Shown: piece after piece, positions 47,275 to 55,341 of the stretch
Layout: each line of letters begins with the position of its first letter
Numbering within the stretch: the stretch's first letter is position 1
DNA from: Nonomuraea cavernae
Lineage (GTDB): Bacteria; Actinomycetota; Actinomycetes; Streptosporangiales; Streptosporangiaceae
Reading direction: 5' to 3'
Assembly: GCF_014646355.1 (NCBI RefSeq)
Contig: NZ_BMNH01000014.1
Coordinates: 124,001 to 188,000, forward strand
Length of the DNA: 64,000 nt
Notes under the pieces: model-generated
What the model saw: only the letters and a program-made list of their open reading frames with translations
What the model was told of the DNA's origin: nothing
The model's database searches: none
Program-made: the position numbers and the translations under genes

Positions 47275-48243
47275 CTATGACCCGGCCGACCACCAGGTGG
47301 CCGCGACCAGCTCCGCGACCAGGGTCTCGGTGAGCAGGGCGACGTCGGCGTCGTCGTCGTGGCGGTAGCGGATCGTGGCCGCGGCCCCCTTGAGGTCGGC
47401 GCCCACGGCCACGACCGTCGAGCCGCGCTCCCGTACCCAGTCCATGGCCTGCTCGTCGTAGCGGGAGCCGGGGAAGAACAGCGCCCGGTAGTCGAGGGTC
47501 TTGGTGAGGTAGACGTCCACGTGCGACCAGTCGCCCGTCTCACAGGCGTCGGCGGGCCGGCGGGGGCCCTCGCGCAGCATGAGGGCCGACTGCTCGGCCG
47601 ACGACAGGTGCTCGGCGGGTGCGACGGCGTAGACGCCGTGCGGGCCGTCGAGGAGTCGCAGCGCCGTGGGGAGCCACTCGTCGCGGCGCTCCAGCAGGTC
47701 GGCGGTGGCCTCGGCGGCCCGGCGCACCAGAGCCGCCACGCCGGACTCCCGTCCGGCGCCCGTCAGGCGGGCCTCCAGGGCGAGCAGCAGGGCCAGGGTG
47801 TGCTGGAACGTCCGGCACGCGACGCCGCCCCGCTCCTCGCCCGCGAGCAGGGGGACCACCAGGTCGGCCGGCTCGCCGATGGGCGAGCCGGGGGCGTTGG
47901 TGAGCGCGGCCATGAACGCCTCCGTGCCGGCGTGACGGGCCACCGCGTCCAGGGTCTCGCGGCTGCCGCCCGTGGCCGAGATCGGCACGACCAGCGTGCC
48001 CCGCGAGGCCGGGAAGGTGGCCGCGGCCGAGGCGTACTCGGCATAGGCGTCGATCCCGGCGGCGCGCAGCCGCAGGGCGGCCACGCCGGCGGCGTAGCGG
48101 GAGCTGCCCATGCCGAGGAAGAGCACCCGCTCGATGTCCCGGGGCAGGGCCTCGAAGGGGTCGGCGGTCTCCAGCGACTCGGCCAGCGCGGCCAGGGCGG
48201 CCGGCTTGGCCTCCAGGTCGGCCAGGTACAGCTCGGAATTCAC
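47275..48243 (-). CDS. SIS-domain protein (GlmS isomerase-half-like)
   Basis: 322 residues with two SIS units. Motifs include VLFLGMGSSRYAAGVAALRLRAAGIDA, the Ser/Thr-rich VVPISATGGSRETLDAV, FMAALTNAPGSPIG, and in the second half YAVAPAEHLSSAEQSALMLREGPRRPADACETGDWSHVDVYL. It resembles the isomerase half of GlmS without the glutaminase half, as found in amino-sugar deaminase or aminotransferase-like proteins. GTG 48243 follows GAGGAG by 5 bases and overlaps the kinase stop (GTGA). Coupling to a sugar-kinase-like protein suggests it acts on a phosphorylated amino sugar or related compound (inference). Confidence 0.85.
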   Translation of the reverse strand: MNSELYLADLEAKPAALAALAESLETADPFEALPRDIERVLFLGMGSSRYAAGVAALRLRAAGIDAYAEYASAAATFPASRGTLVVPISATGGSRETLDAVARHAGTEAFMAALTNAPGSPIGEPADLVVPLLAGEERGGVACRTFQHTLALLLALEARLTGAGRESGVAALVRRAAEATADLLERRDEWLPTALRLLDGPHGVYAVAPAEHLSSAEQSALMLREGPRRPADACETGDWSHVDVYLTKTLDYRALFFPGSRYDEQAMDWVRERGSTVVAVGADLKGAAATIRYRHDDDADVALLTETLVAELVAATWWSAGS

Positions 48244-49352
48244 GGTGTCTCCTCGGTGTCGTCGTACCAGGTGCGCAGCACGCCCATCGGGGCGTACCGC
48301 CATCGGGGCAGGTGGCGGGCGGCGTAGATGAGCTCGCGGCACTCCTGCTCGATCTCGAACGGGCGGATCAGGGACTCGTCCAGCAGGTGCCGTCCGTCAC
48401 GCTCGGCCAGACGGTCGCGGTAGGCGTCCAGCAGCAGGCCGCGGGCCGCCCGGGCCCAGTCGGCGGCCTGGCCGGGCGGGGTGCCGCGGCGTTTGACGGC
48501 CACCTGGGCGACGTGTTCCAGGCTGGTGGTGAGCTGGGCCAGGTCCCGGGCCGCCGGCTGGTACGGCTCGGCCTCGGTGACCGTGGGGTTGCCGTCGAAG
48601 TCGATCACCGCGTAGCCGTCGCGCCAGCGCAGGATCTGGCCCACGTGCAGGTCGCCGTGGATGCGGATCAGCGGGGTGGTGATCGGCGCGGTCAGGGGGG
48701 CGAGCTCGCGCCGGAGGTCGCCGGCCCGGGAGGCCAGCCACCGGCCGTCGTCGCCCTCGGTGAGGTCGAGCGCCTCCCGCAGCGCCCGCTCGGCCCGGCC
48801 CGCCGCGCGCAGGGGACCGGCGGGCGGGCCGGCGCCGGGGAAGGTGGCCAGGGCGAGGTGGAGGTCCGCGGCGAGGCGGCCGAGGTCGGCGGCGAAGGCG
48901 GTGCGCCCGGCCTCGGCCTCGTCGACGCACCACTCCCAGCCGTCCCGTGCCCCGGGGAGGTAGCCGGTGACCAGGGCCAGCAGCACCTCGCCGGACTTTT
49001 CCCGGAGAGTCAGGGCCGCGTAGGGAGGCGCGGTCTGATTGAACCCGGCCTCAACGAGATGGGCCAGCACGTCGACGGCCGGATGCGGCATCGGCGCGGG
49101 CGGTGTCAGCCACTTGACAACGATCTGATCACCCACGACGACCGAATAGTTTGTCTGATCGACGTGCTCGCCGAACGCGCGCTCACCTGGGACCCCGGGG
49201 TGGAAACCGGCGTCTTGGTGCGAGAAGCTGGGCAACTGCTGGAACCGGCGGAGCCCGAAGGGCTGCGGCACGTCGCCGTCCAACAGCGTGATCAGCGCGG
49301 CCGTGAGACCGCGATCTCGCTCTGTGAGATTTCTCTCACCCAGGGAGGTCAA
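48240..49352 (-). CDS. Maltokinase/glucosamine kinase-like protein
   Basis: About 370 residues. It has a phosphotransferase fold: VVVGDQIVVKWLTPP (ATP-lobe Lys), IRIHGDLHVGQILRWRDGYAVIDFDGNP (catalytic loop HGDLHxxQ and metal-binding DFD), then RDLAQLTTSLEHVA and a C-terminal helical end WRYAPMGVLRTWYDD. This is the aminoglycoside-phosphotransferase clan as in actinobacterial maltokinase and the glucosamine kinases described in Streptomyces relatives, which sit beside SIS proteins. The start is uncertain: TTG 49352 has a -35/-10 pair TTGGTC-N17-TTCAAT nearby and a weak GGGGGCGG; the frame is open to 49415. The stop overlaps the next GTG. Confidence 0.75.
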   Translation of the reverse strand: MTSLGERNLTERDRGLTAALITLLDGDVPQPFGLRRFQQLPSFSHQDAGFHPGVPGERAFGEHVDQTNYSVVVGDQIVVKWLTPPAPMPHPAVDVLAHLVEAGFNQTAPPYAALTLREKSGEVLLALVTGYLPGARDGWEWCVDEAEAGRTAFAADLGRLAADLHLALATFPGAGPPAGPLRAAGRAERALREALDLTEGDDGRWLASRAGDLRRELAPLTAPITTPLIRIHGDLHVGQILRWRDGYAVIDFDGNPTVTEAEPYQPAARDLAQLTTSLEHVAQVAVKRRGTPPGQAADWARAARGLLLDAYRDRLAERDGRHLLDESLIRPFEIEQECRELIYAARHLPRWRYAPMGVLRTWYDDTEETP

Positions 49353-49363
49353 CCGCCCCCATA

Positions 49364-49379
49364 TTGAATCCGAATTCAA
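49364..49379. promoter_or_regulatory. Palindromic operator between kinase and ABC transporter genes
   Basis: TTGAATCCGAATTCAA is a perfect TTGAAT-N4-ATTCAA palindrome placed in the divergent region (49353-49521). It overlaps the predicted promoter of the kinase-SIS operon and lies upstream of the polyamine-type binding protein gene, so one regulator could control both directions. Similar TTGAA-N6-TTCAA appears at 54030-54045. Confidence 0.55.
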
Positions 49380-49521
49380 CAGCTTGACCAAACTTCCAGG
49401 TAGCAATGTCAGCAAAAGTCTTGCTCATGTTGATTTGGCCTGCAACACTCCTGCTCTGGTCTCCCGTGCCCGGTTGGTCGCGTGACCCCTCGTACCCCGG
49501 AAATCCAAAGGAGTAGCGGCC

Positions 49522-50643
49522 GTGTTCCGTACCCGGTTCACCCGTCGTCTTCCGGCCGCCGTCGCGGTGGCCGGCCTCGCGCTCGCCGTCGCGGCGTGCG
49601 GCGGTGAGTCGACCGACAGCGCAGAGACGGCCCCGCAGGCGACGGCCGCCCAGCTCAACCCCAATGCCGACCTCTCGAAGCAGTCGCTCAACGTGACGGT
49701 CTGGGACGGCTACACGCCGAAGGAGCTGACCGAGAGGTTCAAGGAGAAGTTCAAGGTCTCCGACATGAAGATCGCGCTGCACGCCACCAACGAGGAGGCG
49801 ATGACCAAGCTCACCGCCACCGGTGACAGCGGCATCGACGTGGCGTTCGTGTCAGGTCAGTACGCGCAGGCGCTCAACGAGCAGGGGCTGCTGGAGCCGA
49901 TCCACCCCGAGCTGATCCCCAACCTGTCCAACCTGTACCCCGAGGCCACCCAGCTCTCCTACGACAAGGGCAACAAGATCTCCGTGCCCTACACCTGGGG
50001 CACGACCGGCATCTGCTACCGGAGCGATCTGGTGAAGACGCCGCCCACGAGTTGGAACGATCTCCTCAAGCCGCCGGCCTGGGCCGACAAGAAGGTCACC
50101 CTGATGACCACCGAGCGCTGGCTGGCGCTGCCCGCGCTCAAGTCCCTGGGCTACTCGGTCAACACCGACAAGGACGAGGAGATCGCCAAGGCCAAGCAGC
50201 TGCTGCTCGACGCCAAGCCGCACCTCCTCAAGTTCGACGACACCACCTTCGGTGACCTGCTCGTGTCGGGCGAGGCGGTCATGGTCGAGGCGTGGGACGG
50301 CTGGTGCCCGACCACGGACGAGAAGCAGAACATCAAGTTCACGGTGCCGAAGGAGGGCAGCGACCTCTGGGTGGACACCATGGTGATCATGAAGTCCTCC
50401 AAGAACAAGGAGGCCGCGCACGCCTTCATCAACTACATCCTGGACCCCGAGGTCCACCGCTGGGCCGCCGAGAACATCAACTACAAGGTGCCCAACAAGG
50501 CCGCGATGGACAAGGTGAAGGTGGCTCCCGGCTCGCTGCTGGGCATCAAGCCCGCCGAGCTGCTCGACGGTGAGTCGATCATCGACCTGGGACAGGCGTC
50601 GACGAAGTTCGCGCGGCTGTCGTCCGAGATCACGGCAGACTAA
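49522..50643 (+). CDS. Spermidine/putrescine-type ABC substrate-binding lipoprotein
   Basis: 373 residues. Signal peptide and lipobox AVAACGG (Cys about residue 28). The mature protein is a PotD-type bacterial binding protein (SBP_bac family): LNVTVWDGYTPKELTERFKEKF, TKLTATGDSGIDVAFVSG, KISVPYTWGTTGICYRSDLV, SWNDLLKPPAWADKKVTLM, and a C-terminal domain with AWDGW and NYILDPEVHRWAAENINYKVPN. AAAGGAG is 7 bases before GTG 49522. It is first in a potD-B-C-A-like order. The substrate is probably a polyamine or similar cation but could differ. Confidence 0.9.
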   Translation: MFRTRFTRRLPAAVAVAGLALAVAACGGESTDSAETAPQATAAQLNPNADLSKQSLNVTVWDGYTPKELTERFKEKFKVSDMKIALHATNEEAMTKLTATGDSGIDVAFVSGQYAQALNEQGLLEPIHPELIPNLSNLYPEATQLSYDKGNKISVPYTWGTTGICYRSDLVKTPPTSWNDLLKPPAWADKKVTLMTTERWLALPALKSLGYSVNTDKDEEIAKAKQLLLDAKPHLLKFDDTTFGDLLVSGEAVMVEAWDGWCPTTDEKQNIKFTVPKEGSDLWVDTMVIMKSSKNKEAAHAFINYILDPEVHRWAAENINYKVPNKAAMDKVKVAPGSLLGIKPAELLDGESIIDLGQASTKFARLSSEITAD

Positions 50644-50659
50644 CGGCAGAACAGTCGCA

Positions 50660-51526
50660 GTGAAACCGCAAGCTGACGCCCGGCCGGCCTCCCCCGCGAG
50701 GGAGCGCCGGCTGGGCGCGTTCGTGTTCCTCGCGCCCGGCCTGGTCTACCTGGTCGTGCTGATGCTGGTGCCGCTGGCGCTGGTGCTCAGCAACGTCTTC
50801 TTCCAGCGCGGACGCTTCGGCGGGATCGTCTACGAGTTCACCACCGAGAACTTCACCCGCCTGATCGACCCGCTCTACCTCGGCGTGGTCGCCGACTCGC
50901 TGAAGATCGCCACCTTGACCACGCTGATCGCGCTGCTGCTCGGCTATCCGACGGCCTACCTGATCGCCCAGCTGCCGTCGAAGTGGCGGACGATCGCGCT
51001 GGTGGCGATCGTGCTGCCGTTCTGGACCAACTTCATCATCCGGGTCTACGCCTGGATCATCCTGCTCAACGGGCAGGGGCTGGTGAACTCCGGCCTGAAG
51101 GCGCTCGGCTTCGACCCGCTCGAACTGCTCTACAACGACGGGGCCGTGGTCACCGGGCTGCTCTACTCCTACCTGCCGCTCATGGTGCTGCCGCTCTACG
51201 CCGCGATCGACAAGCTCGATCCGCAGCTGCGCGAGGCGTCGGCCAACCTGGGCGCCTCGCCGTTCACCACGTTCCGCAAGGTGACGCTGCCGCTGACCGT
51301 GCCGGGCGTGATGACGGGCTCCCTGTTCGTGTTCGTGCCGACCTTCGGCAACTTCGTCATCCCCGAGATGCTGGGCGGCGGTAAGTCGATCATGGTGGGC
51401 AACCTGATCCGCACCGAGTTCCTCAAGGCCCGCGACTGGCCGTTCGGCTCCGCGCTGGCCACCGCGCTCGTCGCGGTGCTCGTCCTGCTCCTCGTCGCGC
51501 AGGCCTGGGCGGCCCGCCGTGCGTAG
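50660..51526 (+). CDS. Spermidine/putrescine-type ABC permease (PotB-like)
   Basis: 288 residues with six membrane helices. The first is FLAPGLVYLVVLMLVPLALVL; LFWTNFIIRVYAWIILL and the EAA loop EASANLGASPFTTFRKVTLPLTVPGV are characteristic, followed by FGNFVIPEMLGGG. GTG 50660 begins 17 bp after the binding-protein stop. It forms the heterodimeric channel with the next gene, with which it overlaps by 8 bp. Confidence 0.93.
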   Translation: MKPQADARPASPARERRLGAFVFLAPGLVYLVVLMLVPLALVLSNVFFQRGRFGGIVYEFTTENFTRLIDPLYLGVVADSLKIATLTTLIALLLGYPTAYLIAQLPSKWRTIALVAIVLPFWTNFIIRVYAWIILLNGQGLVNSGLKALGFDPLELLYNDGAVVTGLLYSYLPLMVLPLYAAIDKLDPQLREASANLGASPFTTFRKVTLPLTVPGVMTGSLFVFVPTFGNFVIPEMLGGGKSIMVGNLIRTEFLKARDWPFGSALATALVAVLVLLLVAQAWAARRA

Positions 51527-52298
51527 GTCGAGGCTGCTGCACGTCCCGTTCTGGTTCACGTACGTCTTCCTGTACGCGCCGATCATCGTGCTCGTCGTGA
51601 TGTCGTTCAACTCCGGCAAGTCCGCCTACACCTACGAGGGCTTCAGCCTCAAGTGGTACGGCGTGCTGGCCCAGGACGCGAAGGTCATGGAGGGCCTGGT
51701 CAACACCCTGATCGTGGCGGCGGGCTCGACGGCGATCGCCACGGTGCTGGGCACGCTGCTGGCCGTCGGGCTGGCCAGGCACACCCGGTCCAAGACGCTC
51801 GACGCGATCGCGCTGATGCCGGCCGTGCTGCCCGACCTGGTGCTCGCGATCGGCCTGCTGGTCTTCTACGGCGTGGTGCAGTTCACGCTCGGCCTCCACT
51901 CGGTGACCCTGTCGCACGCCGTGTTCTCGATGGCCTTCGTCGCCGCGGTGGTGCGCACCCGGCTGTCGGGCGCCGACACCTCGCTGGAGGAGGCCTCGCG
52001 CGACCTCGGCGCCGGGCCGGTCACCACGTTCATGAAGGTCACGCTTCCGCAACTGATGCCCGGCATCATCGCCGGCGCGCTGCTGGCGTTCACGCTGTCG
52101 CTGGACGAGTTCGTGATCGCCTTCTTCACGATCGGCAACCTCGACCAGACGCTGCCGATCGTCATCTACTCGATGATCCGTTTCGGGGTCACGCCTGAGA
52201 TCAACGCGCTGGGCGCGATCCTGCTGCTGGTGAGCTTCACCGCGGTGATCGTGGGCCAGCGCCTGACCAAGATCGGTGAGTCACGTGCTCAAGATTGA
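51519..52298 (+). CDS. Spermidine/putrescine-type ABC permease (PotC-like)
   Basis: 259 residues with six membrane helices. FLYAPIIVLVVMSFNSGKSAYTYEGFSLKWY, EEASRDLGAGPVTTFMKVTLPQLMPGI (EAA loop) and LSLDEFVIAFFTIG are the typical PotC segments. GTG 51519 lies within the end of the upstream permease; its own end overlaps the ATPase start by 23 bp. Confidence 0.93.
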   Translation: MRRSRLLHVPFWFTYVFLYAPIIVLVVMSFNSGKSAYTYEGFSLKWYGVLAQDAKVMEGLVNTLIVAAGSTAIATVLGTLLAVGLARHTRSKTLDAIALMPAVLPDLVLAIGLLVFYGVVQFTLGLHSVTLSHAVFSMAFVAAVVRTRLSGADTSLEEASRDLGAGPVTTFMKVTLPQLMPGIIAGALLAFTLSLDEFVIAFFTIGNLDQTLPIVIYSMIRFGVTPEINALGAILLLVSFTAVIVGQRLTKIGESRAQD

Positions 52299-53334
52299 CG
52301 GGATCACCCGCCGGTTCGGCGACGTGACCGCGCTCGACGACGTCTCCCTGGAGATCGGGCAGGGCGAGTTCTTCGCCCTGCTCGGCCCCTCGGGCTGCGG
52401 CAAGACCACGCTGCTGCGCATCATCGCCGGGTTCGAGACGCCCGACGGCGGCACCGTCACGCTCGACGGCGAGGACCTGCTCGGCCGGCAGCCGAACCGG
52501 CGGCCGATCAGCCTCATGTTCCAGTCGTACGCGCTGTTCCCGCACATGACCGTGGCGAAGAACGTCGCCTACGGCCTCGAACGCGAGAAGCTGCCCCGGC
52601 AGGAGATCAAGAAGCGCGTCGGCGAGGTGCTGGAGACCGTGGGGCTGTCGGCCCACGGCGACCGCAAGCCCGCGCAGTTGTCCGGCGGCCAGCGCCAGCG
52701 GGTCGCGCTCGCTCGCTCCATCGTCAAGCGGCCACGCCTGCTGCTGCTCGACGAGCCGCTCTCGGCCCTCGACAAGAAGGTCCGCGCCGACATGCAGCTG
52801 GAGCTCAAGCGGCTGCAGAACGAGGTCGGCATCACGTTCGTGGTCGTCACCCACGACCAGGAGGAGGCCATGTCGCTCGCCGACCGCATCGCGGTCTTCG
52901 AGCACGGCCACGTGCGCCAGGTGGACGAGCCGGTCGCGCTCTACGAGCGGCCCCGCACGCCGTTCGTCGCCGACTTCGTCGGCGCCAACAACCTGTTCGA
53001 GGGCACCACCGGCGCCGGGGCGCTGCTGACCGAGGACTTCGGCCCGCTGCCCGGCACCCCGCTGGACGGGCTGGAGGAGGGCGCCAAGGCGCTGCTGGGC
53101 GTCCGGCCGGAGAAGATCCGGCTGGTCGAGGCGGGCACCGTGGCCGGCGGGCTCAAGGGCGCCGTGCTCGACGTCAGCTTCTACGGCGGCGTCTCGCACA
53201 TCTCGGTCGACGTGCCCGGTCACGTCAGGCCCGTCCTGGTGGCGGTCCAGGGGGCCAGCGGCGTGCAGCCCGGAGCCGAGGTGGATCTGAGCTGGGAGGC
53301 GCCCGACGCCGTCATCATCCCGGGGGCGCGATGA
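52276..53334 (+). CDS. Spermidine/putrescine-type ABC ATP-binding protein (PotA-like)
   Basis: 352 residues. Walker A GPSGCGKTT, Q-loop FQSYALFPHM, signature LSGGQRQRVALARSIV, Walker B LLLLDEPLSALD and switch His VTHDQEEAM are intact. A TOBE domain occupies about residues 270-350 (VRPEKIRLV). GTG 52276 overlaps the permease gene. It completes the uptake operon; the downstream TetR gene converges, 11 bp away. Confidence 0.94.
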   Translation: MSHVLKIDGITRRFGDVTALDDVSLEIGQGEFFALLGPSGCGKTTLLRIIAGFETPDGGTVTLDGEDLLGRQPNRRPISLMFQSYALFPHMTVAKNVAYGLEREKLPRQEIKKRVGEVLETVGLSAHGDRKPAQLSGGQRQRVALARSIVKRPRLLLLDEPLSALDKKVRADMQLELKRLQNEVGITFVVVTHDQEEAMSLADRIAVFEHGHVRQVDEPVALYERPRTPFVADFVGANNLFEGTTGAGALLTEDFGPLPGTPLDGLEEGAKALLGVRPEKIRLVEAGTVAGGLKGAVLDVSFYGGVSHISVDVPGHVRPVLVAVQGASGVQPGAEVDLSWEAPDAVIIPGAR

Positions 53335-53345
53335 GCCCCCGGAGG

Positions 53346-53951
53346 TCAGTGGACGAGGTCGTTGCCCGTCGCCGTGCGCGCGTAGGACAGGATCAGCTCC
53401 GCGGCCTCCGCCGGGCCGATGAGCGGGTGCCTGGCCGTGATGCGGTAGCCGTAGGCGTCCTCCAGGGCCACCAGGTTGCGCGCGATCGTCAGCGAGGCGG
53501 CGCTCAGCCTGAACACGCCCAGCGCGACCCCGGTGTCCAGGATCGACTGGTACATCGACACCTGGCGGTCGTAGAGCGAGGTGAGCAGCACGCCGTACAT
53601 CCGGTTGCGGCCGGCCGCCCCGCCCAGCTCGTTGAGCAGCCGCACGTCCGGGTCGAGCGGGCCGGTCGGCAGCCCCGACCTGATCGTCGTGGCCAGCTTC
53701 GCGACCGGGTCGGTGATGGTGGCGAGCTGGCGCAGCCGCTGCTCGTAGAACCTCTCCATCCCGGCGTGCTGGGCCTCGACCAGCAGCTCGCTGAGGTCGG
53801 GGTAGTGGTAGAGGACGGCGCCGGAGGTGAGCCCCGCCTCCTCGGCCACATGCGAGAGCTGGACCCCGTCGACACCGTGCCGGATGATGGCCCGGCGCGC
53901 GGCCTCGATGAGGTCGATGCGCCGGTCGGTGCGGCTCTTGCGCTGGGCCAT
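53346..53951 (-). CDS. TetR-family regulator (BetI/YjdC-like C-terminal)
   Basis: 201 residues. HTH: RRIDLIEAARRAIIRHGVDGVQLSHVAEEAGLTSGAVLYHYPDLSELLVEAQHAGMERFYEQ (about residues 9-70). The C-terminal ligand-binding domain has GGAAGRNRMYGVLLTSLYDRQVSMYQSIL. ATG 53951 is preceded by AAAGGTGG. It is divergent from the glycosyltransferase-ALDH pair and next to the ABC operon. The shared region holds GTCGTTCA sequences at 53971 and 54037; these may be its operator. Likely target is the GT-ALDH operon, possibly also the transporter. Confidence 0.9.
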   Translation of the reverse strand: MAQRKSRTDRRIDLIEAARRAIIRHGVDGVQLSHVAEEAGLTSGAVLYHYPDLSELLVEAQHAGMERFYEQRLRQLATITDPVAKLATTIRSGLPTGPLDPDVRLLNELGGAAGRNRMYGVLLTSLYDRQVSMYQSILDTGVALGVFRLSAASLTIARNLVALEDAYGYRITARHPLIGPAEAAELILSYARTATGNDLVH

Positions 53952-54029
53952 GCTCACCACCTTTTTGTTAGTCGTTCAGGAACTTGCCACCATAGTGCCG
54001 TGAAGCTGACCTTCACGCTAGATGAGCAT

Positions 54030-54045
54030 TTGAATTGTCGTTCAA
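54030..54045. promoter_or_regulatory. Palindromic operator upstream of the glycosyltransferase gene
   Basis: TTGAATTGTCGTTCAA forms TTGAA-N6-TTCAA, 23 bp before the ATG of the glycosyltransferase gene. A second GTCGTTCA half-site is at 53971-53978 near the TetR start. Both are likely sites for the divergent TetR regulator. Confidence 0.55.
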
Positions 54046-54067
54046 TTTAGCCGCCCCGGAGTGCATG

Positions 54068-55336
54068 ATGTCTCTCACCGTCCTGTTCATGCCAGAAAGT
54101 GCCTACGGGCCCACCAACAACTGCATCGGCATCGGCGACATCCTGCGTCGCCGCGGCCACCGCGTCGTCTTCGCCGCCGAGGCGTCCTGGAAGGGCAAGC
54201 TCACGGCGCTCGGCTTCGAGGAGGACCTCGTCGACCTCGCGCCCCCGGCTGAGGAGGAGCAGGACGCGGGCCAGTTCTGGAAGGACTTCATCCGCGAGAC
54301 CGCGCCCGAATACCGCAAGAGCACGCTGGAGCAGCTGGAGACGGTCACCAAGCCGATCTGGGAATCGCTCATCGACGGCGCGAAGTACTGCGAGCCGCAG
54401 CTCAAGGAAATCATCGAGCGGGTCCAGCCGGACGTCATCGTCGAGGACAACGTCATCTCGTTCCCGGCGCTGCTCACGGCGGGCAAGAAGTTCGTCCGCA
54501 TCGTCTCCTGCAACCCGCTGGAGGTGCGCGGCGAGAACGTCGCGCCGGTCTTCTCCGGGCTGCCCGCCGACGACCGGAGCGAGTGGGACGCCTTCCGCGC
54601 GGAGTACGACCGCACCCACCGCGAGCTGTGGAGCGCCTTCAACGAGTGGTGCGTGGAGCAGGGCACCGAGCCGCTGCCCGAGCTCGACTTCATCCACGAG
54701 GGCGACCTCAACCTCTACGTCTACCCGGAGATCGCCGACTACACGGCCGACCGCCCGCTCGGTCCCGGCTGGCACCGGCTCGACTCCTCCGTCCGCGAGA
54801 CCGACGAGTCCTTCGAGCTGCCCTTCGAACGGGGCGAGGGCGCCCTGGTCTACTTCTCGCTCGGCTCCCTCGGCTCCTCCGACGTGGAGCTGATGCAGCG
54901 GGTGATCGACGTGCTGGCCACCACCCCGCACCGGTTCATCGTCTCCAAGGGCCCGCTGCACGAGGAGATCAAGCTGGCCGACAACATGTGGGGCGCCGAG
55001 TTCCTGCCGCAGACGAAGATCATCCCGCTCTGCGACCTGGTGATCACCCACGGCGGCAACAACACCACCACCGAGGCCCTGCACTTCGGCAAGCCGATGA
55101 TCCTGCTGCCGCTGTTCTGGGACCAGTACGACAACGCCCAGCGGGTCCACGAGCTCGGCTACGGCGTCCGGCTCTCCACGTACGGCTTCGCCGACGAGGA
55201 GCTGACCGGCGCCCTCGACCGGCTGCTCGGCGACAGCGCGCTGCGCGACCGGCTGGCCGCCGCGGGCGAGGAGATCCGCCGCCGCGACGGCCTGCGCAAG
55301 GCCGCCGACCTCATCGAAGAATTCGGACAGAAGTAG
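54068..55336 (+). CDS. GT1-family (UDP-glucuronosyl/UGT-like) glycosyltransferase
   Basis: 422 residues, a GT-B fold. The N-terminal acceptor domain opens LTVLFMPESAYGPTNNCIGIGDILRRRGHRVVFA; the C-terminal nucleotide-sugar half has GALVYFSLGSLGS, then the PSPG-like region FLPQTKIIPLCDLVITHGGNNTTTEALHFGKPMILLPLFWDQYDNAQRV with the HGG and the D-Q pair. These match macrolide-type and sterol-type UGTs. ATG 54068 is six bases after GGAG; ATG 54065 is possible. It is followed after 5 bp by an aldehyde dehydrogenase gene, an unusual pairing. Its acceptor is unknown. Confidence 0.9.
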   Translation: MSLTVLFMPESAYGPTNNCIGIGDILRRRGHRVVFAAEASWKGKLTALGFEEDLVDLAPPAEEEQDAGQFWKDFIRETAPEYRKSTLEQLETVTKPIWESLIDGAKYCEPQLKEIIERVQPDVIVEDNVISFPALLTAGKKFVRIVSCNPLEVRGENVAPVFSGLPADDRSEWDAFRAEYDRTHRELWSAFNEWCVEQGTEPLPELDFIHEGDLNLYVYPEIADYTADRPLGPGWHRLDSSVRETDESFELPFERGEGALVYFSLGSLGSSDVELMQRVIDVLATTPHRFIVSKGPLHEEIKLADNMWGAEFLPQTKIIPLCDLVITHGGNNTTTEALHFGKPMILLPLFWDQYDNAQRVHELGYGVRLSTYGFADEELTGALDRLLGDSALRDRLAAAGEEIRRRDGLRKAADLIEEFGQK

Positions 55337-55341
55337 TCATC

